Source: an uncultured Pseudomonadales bacterium (GTDB taxonomy: Bacteria; Pseudomonadota; Gammaproteobacteria; Pseudomonadales; CANNCY01). From it: DNA of 64,000 nt. The notes under the pieces were generated by a model. That model had not been told where the DNA came from and made no database searches. It saw only the letters and a program-made list of their open reading frames with translations. The stretch covers positions 62,001 to 126,000 of the forward strand of contig CANNCY010000001.1 in NCBI GenBank assembly GCA_947503335.1, in the 5' to 3' direction. Positions 21,401 through 31,093 of this stretch are shown in pieces (positions within the stretch are counted from its first letter, which is position 1; the number at the start of each line of letters is the position of its first letter). The position numbers were made by a program, and so were the translations under genes.

Positions 21401-23130
21401 TTGCAGTGTTTCCGAAGGGGGCATTTATCGTAGAGCTGCCTGCGATCGAGTTTGTCGCGCCAACGCCGATTTCAGGTTCTAGTGCTAATTGGGGAGTAGC
21501 TTGGAATAAAAAAATATTCTCTAACCAGGTAGAGGCGTCAGGTAGATTTTTGGCTTATGAACGCAGCACCACGAATTTAGTGATGACCCAAGAGTACAGA
21601 AGTACGTTTTTCTCGCTCGCCGTAAGGGGCGGCGGCGGAACTGTCGGAGAAGAGATAAGAAATTGTTTCACGGGGGTCGGAGCGGTTCAGTGGGGCGCAA
21701 CCGATGTCTATGTGCCCTGTGAAGGTACATCAAGCGAACCAGATAGGCCTGCATTATTTAAAACGAACTTTTCGGTGGTTTCAGGGTCTGCAGTGCAAAC
21801 GTTTGGGCAACTTGATTCGTCTGATATCACAGGAGTTATTCCATCAAGGTTTTTAGATAAACTTTATTTAACAACTTACTTCGACCAAGCTACCTCAATC
21901 TTGACGTCAACTTCGGTACAGAATATTTACCCCGTAGTACCTCGCCCTAAGGTAGTCGACATCGAAAAAGGCACATACGTTTACCGAGCATTAATAGAGG
22001 GTGACGCGGCTGTTGGTGGTGAAAGAGGCATCTTGTTCTTTGGCGATGCAGCTGCGTTTAGTGAAGTGACCGATGGTGCCGGCGGTGTAACCTCGACGCA
22101 GGTAAATGATCAGTATGTAAGTGTGTTCAGTTTCGATGGCGGCATCTATGGTAGAGGAGCGATCCTCGAACACGATCGTGTCACCGGTAGTTCGAAGGTT
22201 CATAGCCTAGGATTCCCTAATGGTGGTTACCCCTATGGTAGAGCTGAAAAAACGTCGGCCGGTTACTACTTTGCTATGGGTAACATCGAAAGCTCTGTTT
22301 CTGGTGCAACGGCTTTTTACGATGATACGCTGGGCACCGTTACACTTTCACCAAATTTCCCTAAAGGAATTAGGCCTGCGATCGGCCTTTCTGCACATAG
22401 CTCAAATGGTTTGCTTTACGGCTTAGGAATTGATTTACCAACCAATGACTATGTGCTCTATTCGATAGAAGCTACCAATGGTGACTATACAAAACTGATC
22501 GAGTTACCTCGTGGTAATGAGGATGCAACACCACCATTCGAAGTGCTTGTTGAGGGCGATCATATCTGGGCATTGGTCGACCAGGCGCTTTATTGTGTAA
22601 CCACCGATGGTTCTTCGCAGTCGAACTACGATATGACGCAGGTGGGGCCGAATAACCCTGTTCGTAGGGTCACGCTAAACGCAGCTGGCGACACCATATT
22701 TGGTATCACAACAGATAGTGTCACCATGGGTGAGGCTGCGATATTTAGCATATCTACAGCGACCTGTACTAACCCAACATTATCGGTGAATACCGAGGTC
22801 TCAGGGGCAAGTTTAGGCGTACCTTCAACTGCGCTGCTGCTTGCTAGTGATGGCGCATTTTATTACGGCACAGAAGACGGTCGCATTATGAAGTTTGATG
22901 CGGGTACAGTCTCACAGGCCACAAATGCAACCATGCCCAATGGCGAAAAAATTGTTGGGTTCTTAACCCAAGATAGTGACGGTGACATTGTTGGTTTCGC
23001 TGAGCACCCAGGTAGTGGTGACGATCTGATGTTTAAGTATGATCCCGTGGCTCATACGTTAATGACTCAGGCAGTATCTAAAGATCGTCCGATCGACCCA
23101 ATTTACCCAGGGTTTACTGAAATAAATTAA
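18442..23130 (+). CDS. Giant lipoprotein with eight tandem PKD-type repeats (paralog A)
   Basis: 1562 residues. Signal peptide with lipobox FISGC (Cys17). Eight repeats of about 92 residues begin near residues 39, 131, 225, 318, 419, 511, 607 and 706. Each has the pattern P(I/V)A-A-G ... LDGSGSxDxDGDxLTYxW ... PDVxGDYxxQLxVxDG (broken here), typical of PKD/K319L-like surface domains. After PPPGSAIALPIGHNL (~797) comes a ~760-residue beta-rich region with recurring GNGAVIEYDP / GRGAILEHD / YDP-type blades, suggestive of a propeller. The C-terminus is PIDPIYPGFTEIN, identical to paralog B. Start ATG has AAGGAG upstream. It is probably surface-exposed; function unknown. Confidence 0.85.
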   Translation: MAVRFLSLLLVLFISGCSNDNGTTQPPVVNPPQIPTADLPIADAGHSMQLRQGATAVLNGSGSYDPNGAKLTYQWSIVSAPAGSTSALSDSTSVFPSIYLDVVGDYQFELVVNNGTDDSKPSTVTISDSDSVPVANAGYDRQFSGTQSITLDGSRSFDSDGDALTFRWSITSSPSGSSAALARDNTPFAVLTPDVAGQYEIELIVNDGKVDSAPDTVIVTDQNLAPIANAGLDTTFSVGMPVVLDGSGSFDGDGDALTYQWQLVTQPSGSTASLVGDTTLHPQLTPDAAGDYVISLVVNDGISDSGVDTVTLRNADHIPVADAGRNLSVATGSRVQIDGTGSYDADGDSLTPRWSITSKPANSLAQLSDTATFHPYFIADVDGDYVVQLIAYDGSHLSTPSIARISSSAGGASNSSNLRPIAHAGSAQSVSIGQVVHLDGSGSYDPEGAAITYQWSILSAPAGSTASLSSTTIASPDITPDVAGSFLLQLVVSDGSQSSTPSTVLITDVNLPPVAKAGNDQSVATGATVTLNGATSSDPEGGTLTYSWSFISKPISSTAALANSSAASTTFNADVTGDYVVQLQVTDAFGLTNTDVVIVRDGASNTIPVAVANAANPGQDYFVSLNTATTLQGSATDADGDSLSYSWLLVSKPAGSSAALSNTTTLTPSFTPDVDGDYVIQLFVSDGQSTSIPDVVVLHRTLKNLKPVAVNSTPLTGITARQVTLDGSNSSDPNGDALTFRWALTPPQGSTSTLSSATANMPTFVPDIAGNYLVRLVVSDLVLSSDPISFTIVVTDPPPGSAIALPIGHNLLSISPEGGQYNVGLVYSVRESDFSSTTDVVNLGGVPGFALMVPTQSLVVHPNNGKAYGLMTEVGLYDNGAVIEYDPAAGQVKHYTSIPKDDVGGYSTRNFTSRLLFHPDGKSAYAYSRDGGWGNAGVLIHINFDETSSNYKEVRVIAEVGSPFGAFPGTTKNIRTKLLWSEDNSILAVFPKGAFIVELPAIEFVAPTPISGSSANWGVAWNKKIFSNQVEASGRFLAYERSTTNLVMTQEYRSTFFSLAVRGGGGTVGEEIRNCFTGVGAVQWGATDVYVPCEGTSSEPDRPALFKTNFSVVSGSAVQTFGQLDSSDITGVIPSRFLDKLYLTTYFDQATSILTSTSVQNIYPVVPRPKVVDIEKGTYVYRALIEGDAAVGGERGILFFGDAAAFSEVTDGAGGVTSTQVNDQYVSVFSFDGGIYGRGAILEHDRVTGSSKVHSLGFPNGGYPYGRAEKTSAGYYFAMGNIESSVSGATAFYDDTLGTVTLSPNFPKGIRPAIGLSAHSSNGLLYGLGIDLPTNDYVLYSIEATNGDYTKLIELPRGNEDATPPFEVLVEGDHIWALVDQALYCVTTDGSSQSNYDMTQVGPNNPVRRVTLNAAGDTIFGITTDSVTMGEAAIFSISTATCTNPTLSVNTEVSGASLGVPSTALLLASDGAFYYGTEDGRIMKFDAGTVSQATNATMPNGEKIVGFLTQDSDGDIVGFAEHPGSGDDLMFKYDPVAHTLMTQAVSKDRPIDPIYPGFTEIN

Positions 23131-23150
23131 TGCCGAGTGCAAGGAAGCAT

Positions 23151-26100
23151 ATGACTCGCTTATTAACCATCGTGCTTGCAGCAGTGTTGGCTGCTTGTAG
23201 TGATAACAATGGTACTCAGTTGACGGGGCAGCCGACTCCACCGGTAACGCCGCCTAGTACAGTGGTGCTCCCTATAGCTGATGCGGGACACCCCATGGCG
23301 CTTCGCCAAGGAGCAACGGCGGTCTTAAATGGCAGTGGTTCTTATGATCCAGGTGGCGCTGCCATTACCTATCAGTGGTCGATTATTAGTGCACCGCCTA
23401 CTAGCACTAGCACATTGGTTAATCCTACTAGCCCATACCCAAGCCTATATCTTGATGTGATCGGTGACTACCAATTGGGCTTGATAGTTAACAACGGTGC
23501 TGACGATAGTGTGCAAGATGTAGTAACGATTAGTGACTCAGACTCAATTCCTGTAGCGAATGCGGGCGCTGACATTAGAATAACCGGTGCCGGCTCGATC
23601 ACACTTGACGGTAGTGGTAGTTTCGATAGCGATGGCAATCCACTAGCTTATCGTTGGCAGATTACTTCAGCGCCTACTGGCAGTAACGCGGTTTTAGCTC
23701 GCGAGAATACACCCTTTGCAGTACTGACACCGGATACCGAAGGTACTTACGAAGTCGAGCTAATCGTTAACGACGGCAATAACGACAGCCAACCAGATAC
23801 AGTTGTTGTGAGCGATCAGAATCTTCCCCCATTTGCAGATGCTGGGTTAGGTACAACATTTACTTTAGGCACTCCGGTTGTGCTAGATGGTAGTGGTTCT
23901 TACGATCCAGATGGTGACCGAATCACCTATCAATGGCGAATGGTATCGCGCCCTCAAGGCAGCACCGCGGTCATCGTGAATGATCAAAGTTTGCATTCCG
24001 AAATCACCCCCGACGTAAATGGCGATTTTGTGATTTCGTTGGTAGTGTCAGATGGGCTCTCTGATAGTGCTGTCAGTACTGTTACCTTGCACCGCGATAA
24101 TCATCCGCCCATTGCTAACCCTGGTTTTGACCAGTCGGCAAACATCGGTGATTCTGTTCAGTTAGATGGAACTGGATCATCAGATGCCGATGGAGACTTT
24201 TTGATTGCAAGATGGTCGCTTATTAGCAAGCCTGCTGCGTCGGCTGTACAGCTATTTGATAGCAGTACCATGCATCCATATTTTACTCCCGATGCTGATG
24301 GCATCTATCTGATTCAGCTTGTGGTTAGCGATGGAACCTTTCAGAGCGTGCCGATGACGGTAGTTGTATCCACTGGTAGCCCATATCCATCTTCTCCAAC
24401 CCCTGCACCTAGTCAGCCTATTACAGGTATCGTAGATTTGCGCCCAATAGCACAGGCAGGTAATGCGCAGTCTGTATCGGTAGGGCAGATAGTACACTTA
24501 GATGGTGCAGGATCGTACGACCCAGAGGGTAGTGGTCTGACTTACGAATGGTCGATTGTATCGGCACCCGCGGGCAGTGCAGCGACGTTATCAGGCACTA
24601 CACTAGTCTCACCTGATATCACACCTGACGTGGCAGGTTCTTATTTGATTCAACTTGTTGTATCTGATGGTGTTTCAAAAAGCACGCCTAGTACTGTTTT
24701 GATTACCGATATTAATCTGCCCCCCGTCGCAGATGCAGGGCTTGATCAATCAGTCGGCAGCGGCAACCTGGTACAACTTAATGGATCAGGGTCTAGCGAT
24801 CCAGAAGGTGGTGGCATCTCATATCAATGGTCGTTTATCTCGTTTCCAGCTGGCAGCAACGCAACGCTGAGTTCTTCGACTACCGCTGCTACGTCATTTA
24901 CTGCCGATGTGGCGGGTGATTATGTCTTGCAGCTAATGGTGACTGATGCATATGGTTTGTCTGCCTCAGATTTAGTGGTAGTGCGCGATAGCTTTTCGCA
25001 AACCAATACGTTACCTGTCGCTAATGCCGGAATTGACCGTTTAGTAGATCTAGGAAATGAGGTCTCGCTTGATGGTACTGGGTCTAGCGATGCCGACGGT
25101 GATATGTTGACATACCGATGGGTGTTTATCAGTCGGCCAACTGGCAGCGCAGCGCAGCTATCTGATACTAGTAGCGACTCGCCCCGTTTTACCCCCGACG
25201 TCGATGGTGATTACGTTTTTCAGCTGGTGGTAAGTGACAGCAAAAGCACGAGTCTGCCTGATACGGTCGTCATTCATCGCACCTTGAAAAACCTACCCCC
25301 TATTGCAGTTATTTCATCACCGCCGTCTGGGGTAACTGGTCAACTTTATACAGGCCTAGATGGGGCTAGCTCGTCTGACCCTAATGGCGATGTATTAACC
25401 TATCGATGGACGTTTACTCCACCAGGCGCAAGCGCGGCGACTATCAGTGATACGACCGCAACGTCACCGGTGTTTACGCCTGATGTTTCAGGTAATTATT
25501 TAGTGACCTTGGTTGTTAACGATGGTCGTTTAGATAGCTCAGTGGCAGTGCAAGTCGTGACAGTGAGTGATCCGCCACCGGGGTCTGCTTTACCATTGCA
25601 ACCTGGGCACAATTTGATGGCGTTAAGTACTTTGGGTGGTAGTCAGAACGTCGGTGCAATTTATAGTGTTCAAGAGTCGAACCTGGCAAGTATCACCGAT
25701 GTGATTGAACATGGTGGAACACCAAGCTTTGTTTCTGATAATAAAGATCAAAGCCTTACAGTGCACCCCAATAATCGAAAGCTGTATACGTTGATTGATG
25801 ATACAGGTTTATATGGCAATGGAGCTGTTATCGAGTTTGACCCTGTAACGAACACAAGTACGCACTTCACTAGTATTCCACGCATGACCGTAGCGGGTAA
25901 CAACGTAGATACTTTTAGAACTAAGCTTTTGTTCCATCCTAATGGTCTGTCTGCTTATGCCTACTCGATTGATGGTGGAGAAAACGATGCAGGAGTGATT
26001 ATTCATATTAATTTTGACCCTGCCGACAAAGAATATCGAAAGGTTACGGTCATTAATGAATATGGTAAACCTGTTACCAACTACAACGGTACAAGCCTTG

Positions 26101-27857
26101 GTTTGGTGACCGATCTAATATGGAGTGATGATTATCGGCTACTCGCTATGTTCGGCTTTTCATTGCACGGAGCGGCGCCGCCGTCTCTTGAGTTCACAGC
26201 TAGTGATACCAGTGATCTGACTCAGCCTTGGACAACAAGCGTATTCGATGATGGCATGTGGTCACGAGGGCGATTTATTGCTTATAGTCAACCACAAGAC
26301 ACCCTAATGTATACAACTTTGATATCGCCTCCCATTATTGAGCTTAGCGTTCGCCAAGGTGGTGGCGGTTTTAATATTTCTGACTGTCGAGATCCGATGG
26401 GGGTGTTCGAATGGCAGCTACCACAGCTATTTATTTATTGTGAAAAAAGTTCAAATAGCAGTTACCCGACACTACTAAGCACGAACTATGCAGGCGCTAA
26501 GCCAGTTTATGAGAAAGGGTTTTCTAATCTACCCGAACGCGATTCAGTAGGGTTGTCAACCTCGCCATCAATCGATACATTGTTTATCACGCTAAATGAT
26601 GAGATCGCGGGCAGCTTAGTAATAGCGCCCATACCAGGTTTGTCTAATTTGCCGGTTAAAAATCCTGCAGTCTATGAAGTTCGCCCACCGAATTATGCAG
26701 CAGCCATTGCGATTCAAGGTGGTGGTGATAGAGGTATTTTATTTGTAGGGGATTCTGCTGTATTACACGATCCAATGGCGCCGGTAGGTGACCAATATTT
26801 GTCACAGCTAAGTTTTGATGGTGGAACTTACGGTGAGGGCGCGATTCTCACTCGTGATAAGGTGACGGGTAGCGTGTCGATGCTCGACTTCGGCTTTGAT
26901 AAAGGCGGTTTCCCATTTGGGCGAATTCATAAAAGTTCGACCGACGGAGCCTATTATTTCTCGGTAAGTTCTGCGGTTGGCCAAATCCTCAATGGTACCA
27001 CCGTGCGTTACGACCCAACGTTCGGCACCTTAGCTGTTTTCGACAGCCCCCAAGATATCAGAACGGGTATTGGGGTGATTGAGCATACAGGCCCTAAAGG
27101 CACCAGACTATATGGTTTGGGACACAACAGCTACTCGCGTGCTTACGAAGTGTATGCTTATGATATGGTTACTGGTCAGTACGAATCTATCGTCGATCTT
27201 AGCAATACCAATGAACCCTTTCCTCAATACGAGCTAGTTGAAGATAGCGGCAATCTTTGGGCGTTAACCGAGACAGCTTTGTTCTGTATCGACCCTGATG
27301 CTGCAACCACCAATGCTCGCATCAAAGGCTTTTCTGCGTTCATTCAAGGATTTGCGCGTGATCCGGTTAGGGCACCGATCTTCCCAATAGCGGGTGCGCC
27401 CGGTTATTTATTAACGCGCGAAAGCTCAACACCTGGTCATGGCACCATCGTCGTGATCCAAAATGATGGGGCTAATGCCGCTACGTCTTGTTCGAACGCA
27501 GCCACGGTCACACTGGGTGCCGTTAGCTTAGCTGATTTACCCTCGACCGGGTTTGTAGCTAACCCCCAAACGCAGACAGATCTGTACTTTGGTACCGACA
27601 ATGGGCAGTTAATGCGATTTGATACAACTACCGTTACTGTATCAAACGAAGCATCATTACGTGCTGGTTATCAATTCAAAGGGTTTATGATTATTGATCA
27701 AGAACAGGATATTGTCGGCTTTGCCGTGGATCCTGCAACCGGTGATGAATATATGTTTAGCTACGATCTTGTTAACGGTGGAGCACCAAGTTATCAATTG
27801 CTTCCCGCCGACAAGCCCATCGACCCAATCTACCCAGGTTTCACCGAGATAAACTAG
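23151..27857 (+). CDS. Giant lipoprotein with tandem PKD-type repeats (paralog B)
   Basis: Tandem paralog of the preceding gene, 1568 residues from ATG 23151 (AAGGA at 23141-23145). An in-frame ATG at 23130, overlapping the upstream stop, would add seven residues before the signal peptide. Lipobox VLAAC. The repeat array, the PPPGSALPLQPGHNL junction, the GNGAVIEFDP and GEGAILTRD blades and the final PIDPIYPGFTEIN all match paralog A in order, although the proteins have diverged clearly. The intergenic distance implies an operon. No substrate-binding or catalytic motif is recognised. Binding, adhesion or envelope scaffolding are possibilities only. Confidence 0.84.
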   Translation: MTRLLTIVLAAVLAACSDNNGTQLTGQPTPPVTPPSTVVLPIADAGHPMALRQGATAVLNGSGSYDPGGAAITYQWSIISAPPTSTSTLVNPTSPYPSLYLDVIGDYQLGLIVNNGADDSVQDVVTISDSDSIPVANAGADIRITGAGSITLDGSGSFDSDGNPLAYRWQITSAPTGSNAVLARENTPFAVLTPDTEGTYEVELIVNDGNNDSQPDTVVVSDQNLPPFADAGLGTTFTLGTPVVLDGSGSYDPDGDRITYQWRMVSRPQGSTAVIVNDQSLHSEITPDVNGDFVISLVVSDGLSDSAVSTVTLHRDNHPPIANPGFDQSANIGDSVQLDGTGSSDADGDFLIARWSLISKPAASAVQLFDSSTMHPYFTPDADGIYLIQLVVSDGTFQSVPMTVVVSTGSPYPSSPTPAPSQPITGIVDLRPIAQAGNAQSVSVGQIVHLDGAGSYDPEGSGLTYEWSIVSAPAGSAATLSGTTLVSPDITPDVAGSYLIQLVVSDGVSKSTPSTVLITDINLPPVADAGLDQSVGSGNLVQLNGSGSSDPEGGGISYQWSFISFPAGSNATLSSSTTAATSFTADVAGDYVLQLMVTDAYGLSASDLVVVRDSFSQTNTLPVANAGIDRLVDLGNEVSLDGTGSSDADGDMLTYRWVFISRPTGSAAQLSDTSSDSPRFTPDVDGDYVFQLVVSDSKSTSLPDTVVIHRTLKNLPPIAVISSPPSGVTGQLYTGLDGASSSDPNGDVLTYRWTFTPPGASAATISDTTATSPVFTPDVSGNYLVTLVVNDGRLDSSVAVQVVTVSDPPPGSALPLQPGHNLMALSTLGGSQNVGAIYSVQESNLASITDVIEHGGTPSFVSDNKDQSLTVHPNNRKLYTLIDDTGLYGNGAVIEFDPVTNTSTHFTSIPRMTVAGNNVDTFRTKLLFHPNGLSAYAYSIDGGENDAGVIIHINFDPADKEYRKVTVINEYGKPVTNYNGTSLGLVTDLIWSDDYRLLAMFGFSLHGAAPPSLEFTASDTSDLTQPWTTSVFDDGMWSRGRFIAYSQPQDTLMYTTLISPPIIELSVRQGGGGFNISDCRDPMGVFEWQLPQLFIYCEKSSNSSYPTLLSTNYAGAKPVYEKGFSNLPERDSVGLSTSPSIDTLFITLNDEIAGSLVIAPIPGLSNLPVKNPAVYEVRPPNYAAAIAIQGGGDRGILFVGDSAVLHDPMAPVGDQYLSQLSFDGGTYGEGAILTRDKVTGSVSMLDFGFDKGGFPFGRIHKSSTDGAYYFSVSSAVGQILNGTTVRYDPTFGTLAVFDSPQDIRTGIGVIEHTGPKGTRLYGLGHNSYSRAYEVYAYDMVTGQYESIVDLSNTNEPFPQYELVEDSGNLWALTETALFCIDPDAATTNARIKGFSAFIQGFARDPVRAPIFPIAGAPGYLLTRESSTPGHGTIVVIQNDGANAATSCSNAATVTLGAVSLADLPSTGFVANPQTQTDLYFGTDNGQLMRFDTTTVTVSNEASLRAGYQFKGFMIIDQEQDIVGFAVDPATGDEYMFSYDLVNGGAPSYQLLPADKPIDPIYPGFTEIN

Positions 27858-28003
27858 CGACAAAATGATCAGCGGTGGCCGTGATAAACGGTTCACCGCA
27901 AAATTCGCCTCATCTTGGTTCCACTTCTGCCTACCGCATCGTTGAAACCAAATTCTTGATACAGGTTTAGTATTAGCTGAAACCAGTTTATAGGTGTTCG
28001 GCA

Positions 28004-31000
28004 ATGAACCTCACCAATTTATCTTTGCGCTACCCTGCTGCAGTAGGCGTAGTGTTTACACTGCTGCTTTTGTTTGGCGTGATCGCGTTTAATAAGCTGC
28101 CTATTCAGTTGCTACCGACTACTGAATCGCCGTCTATTTCGATCATGACATTTTGGCGCGCCGCCGCGCCAGAAGAGGTTGAAGAGCAGATTGTTCAGCC
28201 TCAAGAAGAGGTGCTTCGCAATATCGAAGGGTTGCGGTCGATCACTAGTAACTCACGACGAGGCATGGGGCGAATTCAGTTAGAGTTTGAGGTAGGCACC
28301 GACCTGCAAGCGGCGATGATTGATGTCATCACCAACATTAATGCTATTCCACCATTGCCAGAAGATGCGATCGAGCCTCGCGTGTTTAAAGGCGGCGATG
28401 GCCCCTTTGGTGCAGGTATCGCATCGATGCTGCTATACCCTAATGAAGGTAATCCCACAGAGGATATGGCGAGTTATCAACAGTTGATTGACGACGTAGT
28501 TGAGCCACGTCTTGCCCGTATTAAAGGTGTATCGCGTGTCAACCTAGGTAGTGAAGTACCTAAAGACTTATTGATTGAAATTGATCCGCAACGAATGTCG
28601 GCGCTAGGTATTAGTGTCATGGATGTTTCGTCGGCAGTGAGAGGCGCTACCGATGTGTCAGGCGGTTTCGCAGACGTAGGAAGAAAGCGCTTTACTGTAC
28701 GCTTTATCGGCAAGCGGCAAATTGATGAGCTAAGCAGTTTGACCGTAGGTTGGCGTCAGGGGCAGCCGATATATTTGCGTGATGTTGCAACGGTGGGTTT
28801 AGCTAAGGCTGATAACCCTAGCTTTAGTTTGCGAAATGGTTTTCCGGCCTACTACATAACCTTATCTCAACGTGCCGATGCTAACAGTGTCGAAATTCTT
28901 GACGACTTAAACAATGTTATAGATGAGCTTAATACGGGGATTTTAGCCGAGCACGATCTAACACTAGAACTTAGTTTTGATTCGTCACTACATATTCGTA
29001 GAGCAATCTCGATGGTACAAAACAATCTAATGATTGGATTGATGCTAGCAGCGATGGTGCTGTTCTTTTTCTTAAGAGATGTGCGCGCAACCTTGCTAGT
29101 GGGTTTGACGATTCCGTTTAGTGTTGCCGCCAGTATGATTGCGTTGCAGTTATTTGGCTTGTCATTGAACGTTATCTCGCTTGCGGGCGTGGCCTTTGCC
29201 GTGGGCTTAGTCATGGATGCTGCCATTATTGTGCAAGAGAATGTCGTTCGCCTTAAGGGCGAGGGGCGAACCATGGTTGAAGCGATTCAAGAGGGTGTTG
29301 GCCAGGTGTCAGGAGCACTCTTTTCGAGTACCGTTACTAGCGTAGCGATCTTTTTGCCGATCTTGTTTATTTCAGGGCTTGAAGGGCAATTGTTTAGAGA
29401 CTTAGCGGTAACTCTGTCGGTGGCAGTGTTATGTTCGTTCTTGTCGGCATTAACGATTCTACCTTTGGTCGGCAAATACGCGTTAAACCGACAACAAGCG
29501 CATGATCGTCTCGAGAACCTATGGGCCAAACTCGCAAATAAGGCAGTTTGGATCAGCAGCAAGCCTGTCGCGCGTTATTCAATTGTTGGTGTTTTAGTAA
29601 TAGGTAGTGCGTTGGGTGCATGGCGCATGATGCCCAAGGTCGATTTCTTGCCAAAGGCTGATATCGATGCCGTAGCCACCTTTATGCAAATGCCGCCAGG
29701 AATGAACGTTGCGACGATCGAGCGTGAGATCGCGCCAGTGATTGTTGAGCGCCTAAAGCCCTACTACGATCGCGAAAAAGAACCTTACATTAAGGGATAT
29801 AACTTTTCGGTATTCCCCGGCGGTGCGATGAACTTTATTTATCCGTTACATGCCGAAGATACGCAGGCGATGCAAGCGCTTGTGCGTGACGAGATTCTTA
29901 AGGATATTCCAGGTTTGCGTGGGTTCCCTCGTATCGCGTCGATGATCAATGTCGATAACGGCGGTGGTGCTGGTGTGCAAGTTGATTTGCAGGGGCCTGA
30001 TCTTGACAAGCTGATGCAAGCGGCGATGGTCGGTATGGGCGAGATTCAAAAGTTGTGGCCAAATACATCGGTGTTTCCGTATCCCGCATTACAGTTTAAC
30101 GAACCACAGTTATTGGTAACGCCAAACGATTATCAAATTTCGCAGTCGGGTGCTTCGCGCTATTTAGTGTCATCGACGATTCGTGCTTATACCAGCGGGT
30201 TGTGGGCGGGTGAGTACTTTGACGGTAATCGTAAATACAACACCATTATTCGTTCGCCTAAATGGCAAAGCCCTGAGCAGCTAGCAGACTTACCTGTGGC
30301 AACCCCAATGGGTGGCACGCAAAAGCTAGGTCAGCTAGTGTCGATGCACCAGCAGGTAGGCCCTAACGATCTGTTTCGTGTAAACGGTTTGCGTACCATT
30401 ACACTAAATGTTGCGGCCCCTGAAGGAGTTGCACTAGAAGAGGTGATGGAGCGTATCAATAACGAAGTGGCTCCAAAAATTAGAGAAGCTTTGCCCGAAG
30501 GTGGTTCAATTAGCTATCGCGGTAATGCCGACCGATTAGCGAAGGCCTTGGGTACGGTTGGGGTTAATTTCTCGTTAGCTATTTTGATTTTGCTACTGAT
30601 TTTGGCCGCTATGTTTGTAAGTGTGCGAGACGCAGCGATAGTCGTGGCAGTGATGCCAATGGCAGCACTTGGCGGCCTGTCGGCATTGGCGATATTGAAC
30701 TGGGTAACCTATCAGTCACTCGATATGCTTACCATGATTGGTTTCTTTATTCTGTTAGGCCTTGTGGTTAACAACGCCATTTTAGTTGTTGATCAAACTA
30801 ACCGAGCACTGGCTAGCGGTCTAGCGATTGACGAGGCTGTCGAGCAAGCACTTCGCGTGCGGGCTCGCCCCATCTTTATGAGTACGCTCACTAGTATCTT
30901 TGGCATGTTGCCCCTGTTGCTAGTACCGGGCGTCGGTTCAGAAATTTATCGCGGTTTAGCCGCAGTGATTATCGGGGGCATGACGCTGTCGGCAGCGCTT

Positions 31001-31093
31001 ACCCTAATCTTAATGCCCGCTATGTTGCGAATAGAGTGGTTAAAACCCACCAAGCAAAACTCGCCCATAGTGATGAAGGAGGCAACATCATGA
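28004..31093 (+). CDS. RND-family efflux transporter, inner-membrane pump
   Basis: 1029-residue AcrB/MexB-type (HAE1-like) proton-driven exporter. A first membrane helix follows MNLTNLSLRYP. Two large periplasmic loops and two blocks of membrane helices are present (~335-480 and ~855-1015). In helix 4 the sequence is GLVMDAAIIVQENV: it keeps the first of the two AcrB aspartates (D407) but has Ala where AcrB has D408. Several RND subgroups differ here, so this does not imply inactivity. It precedes, rather than follows, its membrane-fusion partner and overlaps it by four bases. No TolC-like channel gene is nearby; substrates are unknown. Confidence 0.92.
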   Translation: MNLTNLSLRYPAAVGVVFTLLLLFGVIAFNKLPIQLLPTTESPSISIMTFWRAAAPEEVEEQIVQPQEEVLRNIEGLRSITSNSRRGMGRIQLEFEVGTDLQAAMIDVITNINAIPPLPEDAIEPRVFKGGDGPFGAGIASMLLYPNEGNPTEDMASYQQLIDDVVEPRLARIKGVSRVNLGSEVPKDLLIEIDPQRMSALGISVMDVSSAVRGATDVSGGFADVGRKRFTVRFIGKRQIDELSSLTVGWRQGQPIYLRDVATVGLAKADNPSFSLRNGFPAYYITLSQRADANSVEILDDLNNVIDELNTGILAEHDLTLELSFDSSLHIRRAISMVQNNLMIGLMLAAMVLFFFLRDVRATLLVGLTIPFSVAASMIALQLFGLSLNVISLAGVAFAVGLVMDAAIIVQENVVRLKGEGRTMVEAIQEGVGQVSGALFSSTVTSVAIFLPILFISGLEGQLFRDLAVTLSVAVLCSFLSALTILPLVGKYALNRQQAHDRLENLWAKLANKAVWISSKPVARYSIVGVLVIGSALGAWRMMPKVDFLPKADIDAVATFMQMPPGMNVATIEREIAPVIVERLKPYYDREKEPYIKGYNFSVFPGGAMNFIYPLHAEDTQAMQALVRDEILKDIPGLRGFPRIASMINVDNGGGAGVQVDLQGPDLDKLMQAAMVGMGEIQKLWPNTSVFPYPALQFNEPQLLVTPNDYQISQSGASRYLVSSTIRAYTSGLWAGEYFDGNRKYNTIIRSPKWQSPEQLADLPVATPMGGTQKLGQLVSMHQQVGPNDLFRVNGLRTITLNVAAPEGVALEEVMERINNEVAPKIREALPEGGSISYRGNADRLAKALGTVGVNFSLAILILLLILAAMFVSVRDAAIVVAVMPMAALGGLSALAILNWVTYQSLDMLTMIGFFILLGLVVNNAILVVDQTNRALASGLAIDEAVEQALRVRARPIFMSTLTSIFGMLPLLLVPGVGSEIYRGLAAVIIGGMTLSAALTLILMPAMLRIEWLKPTKQNSPIVMKEATS

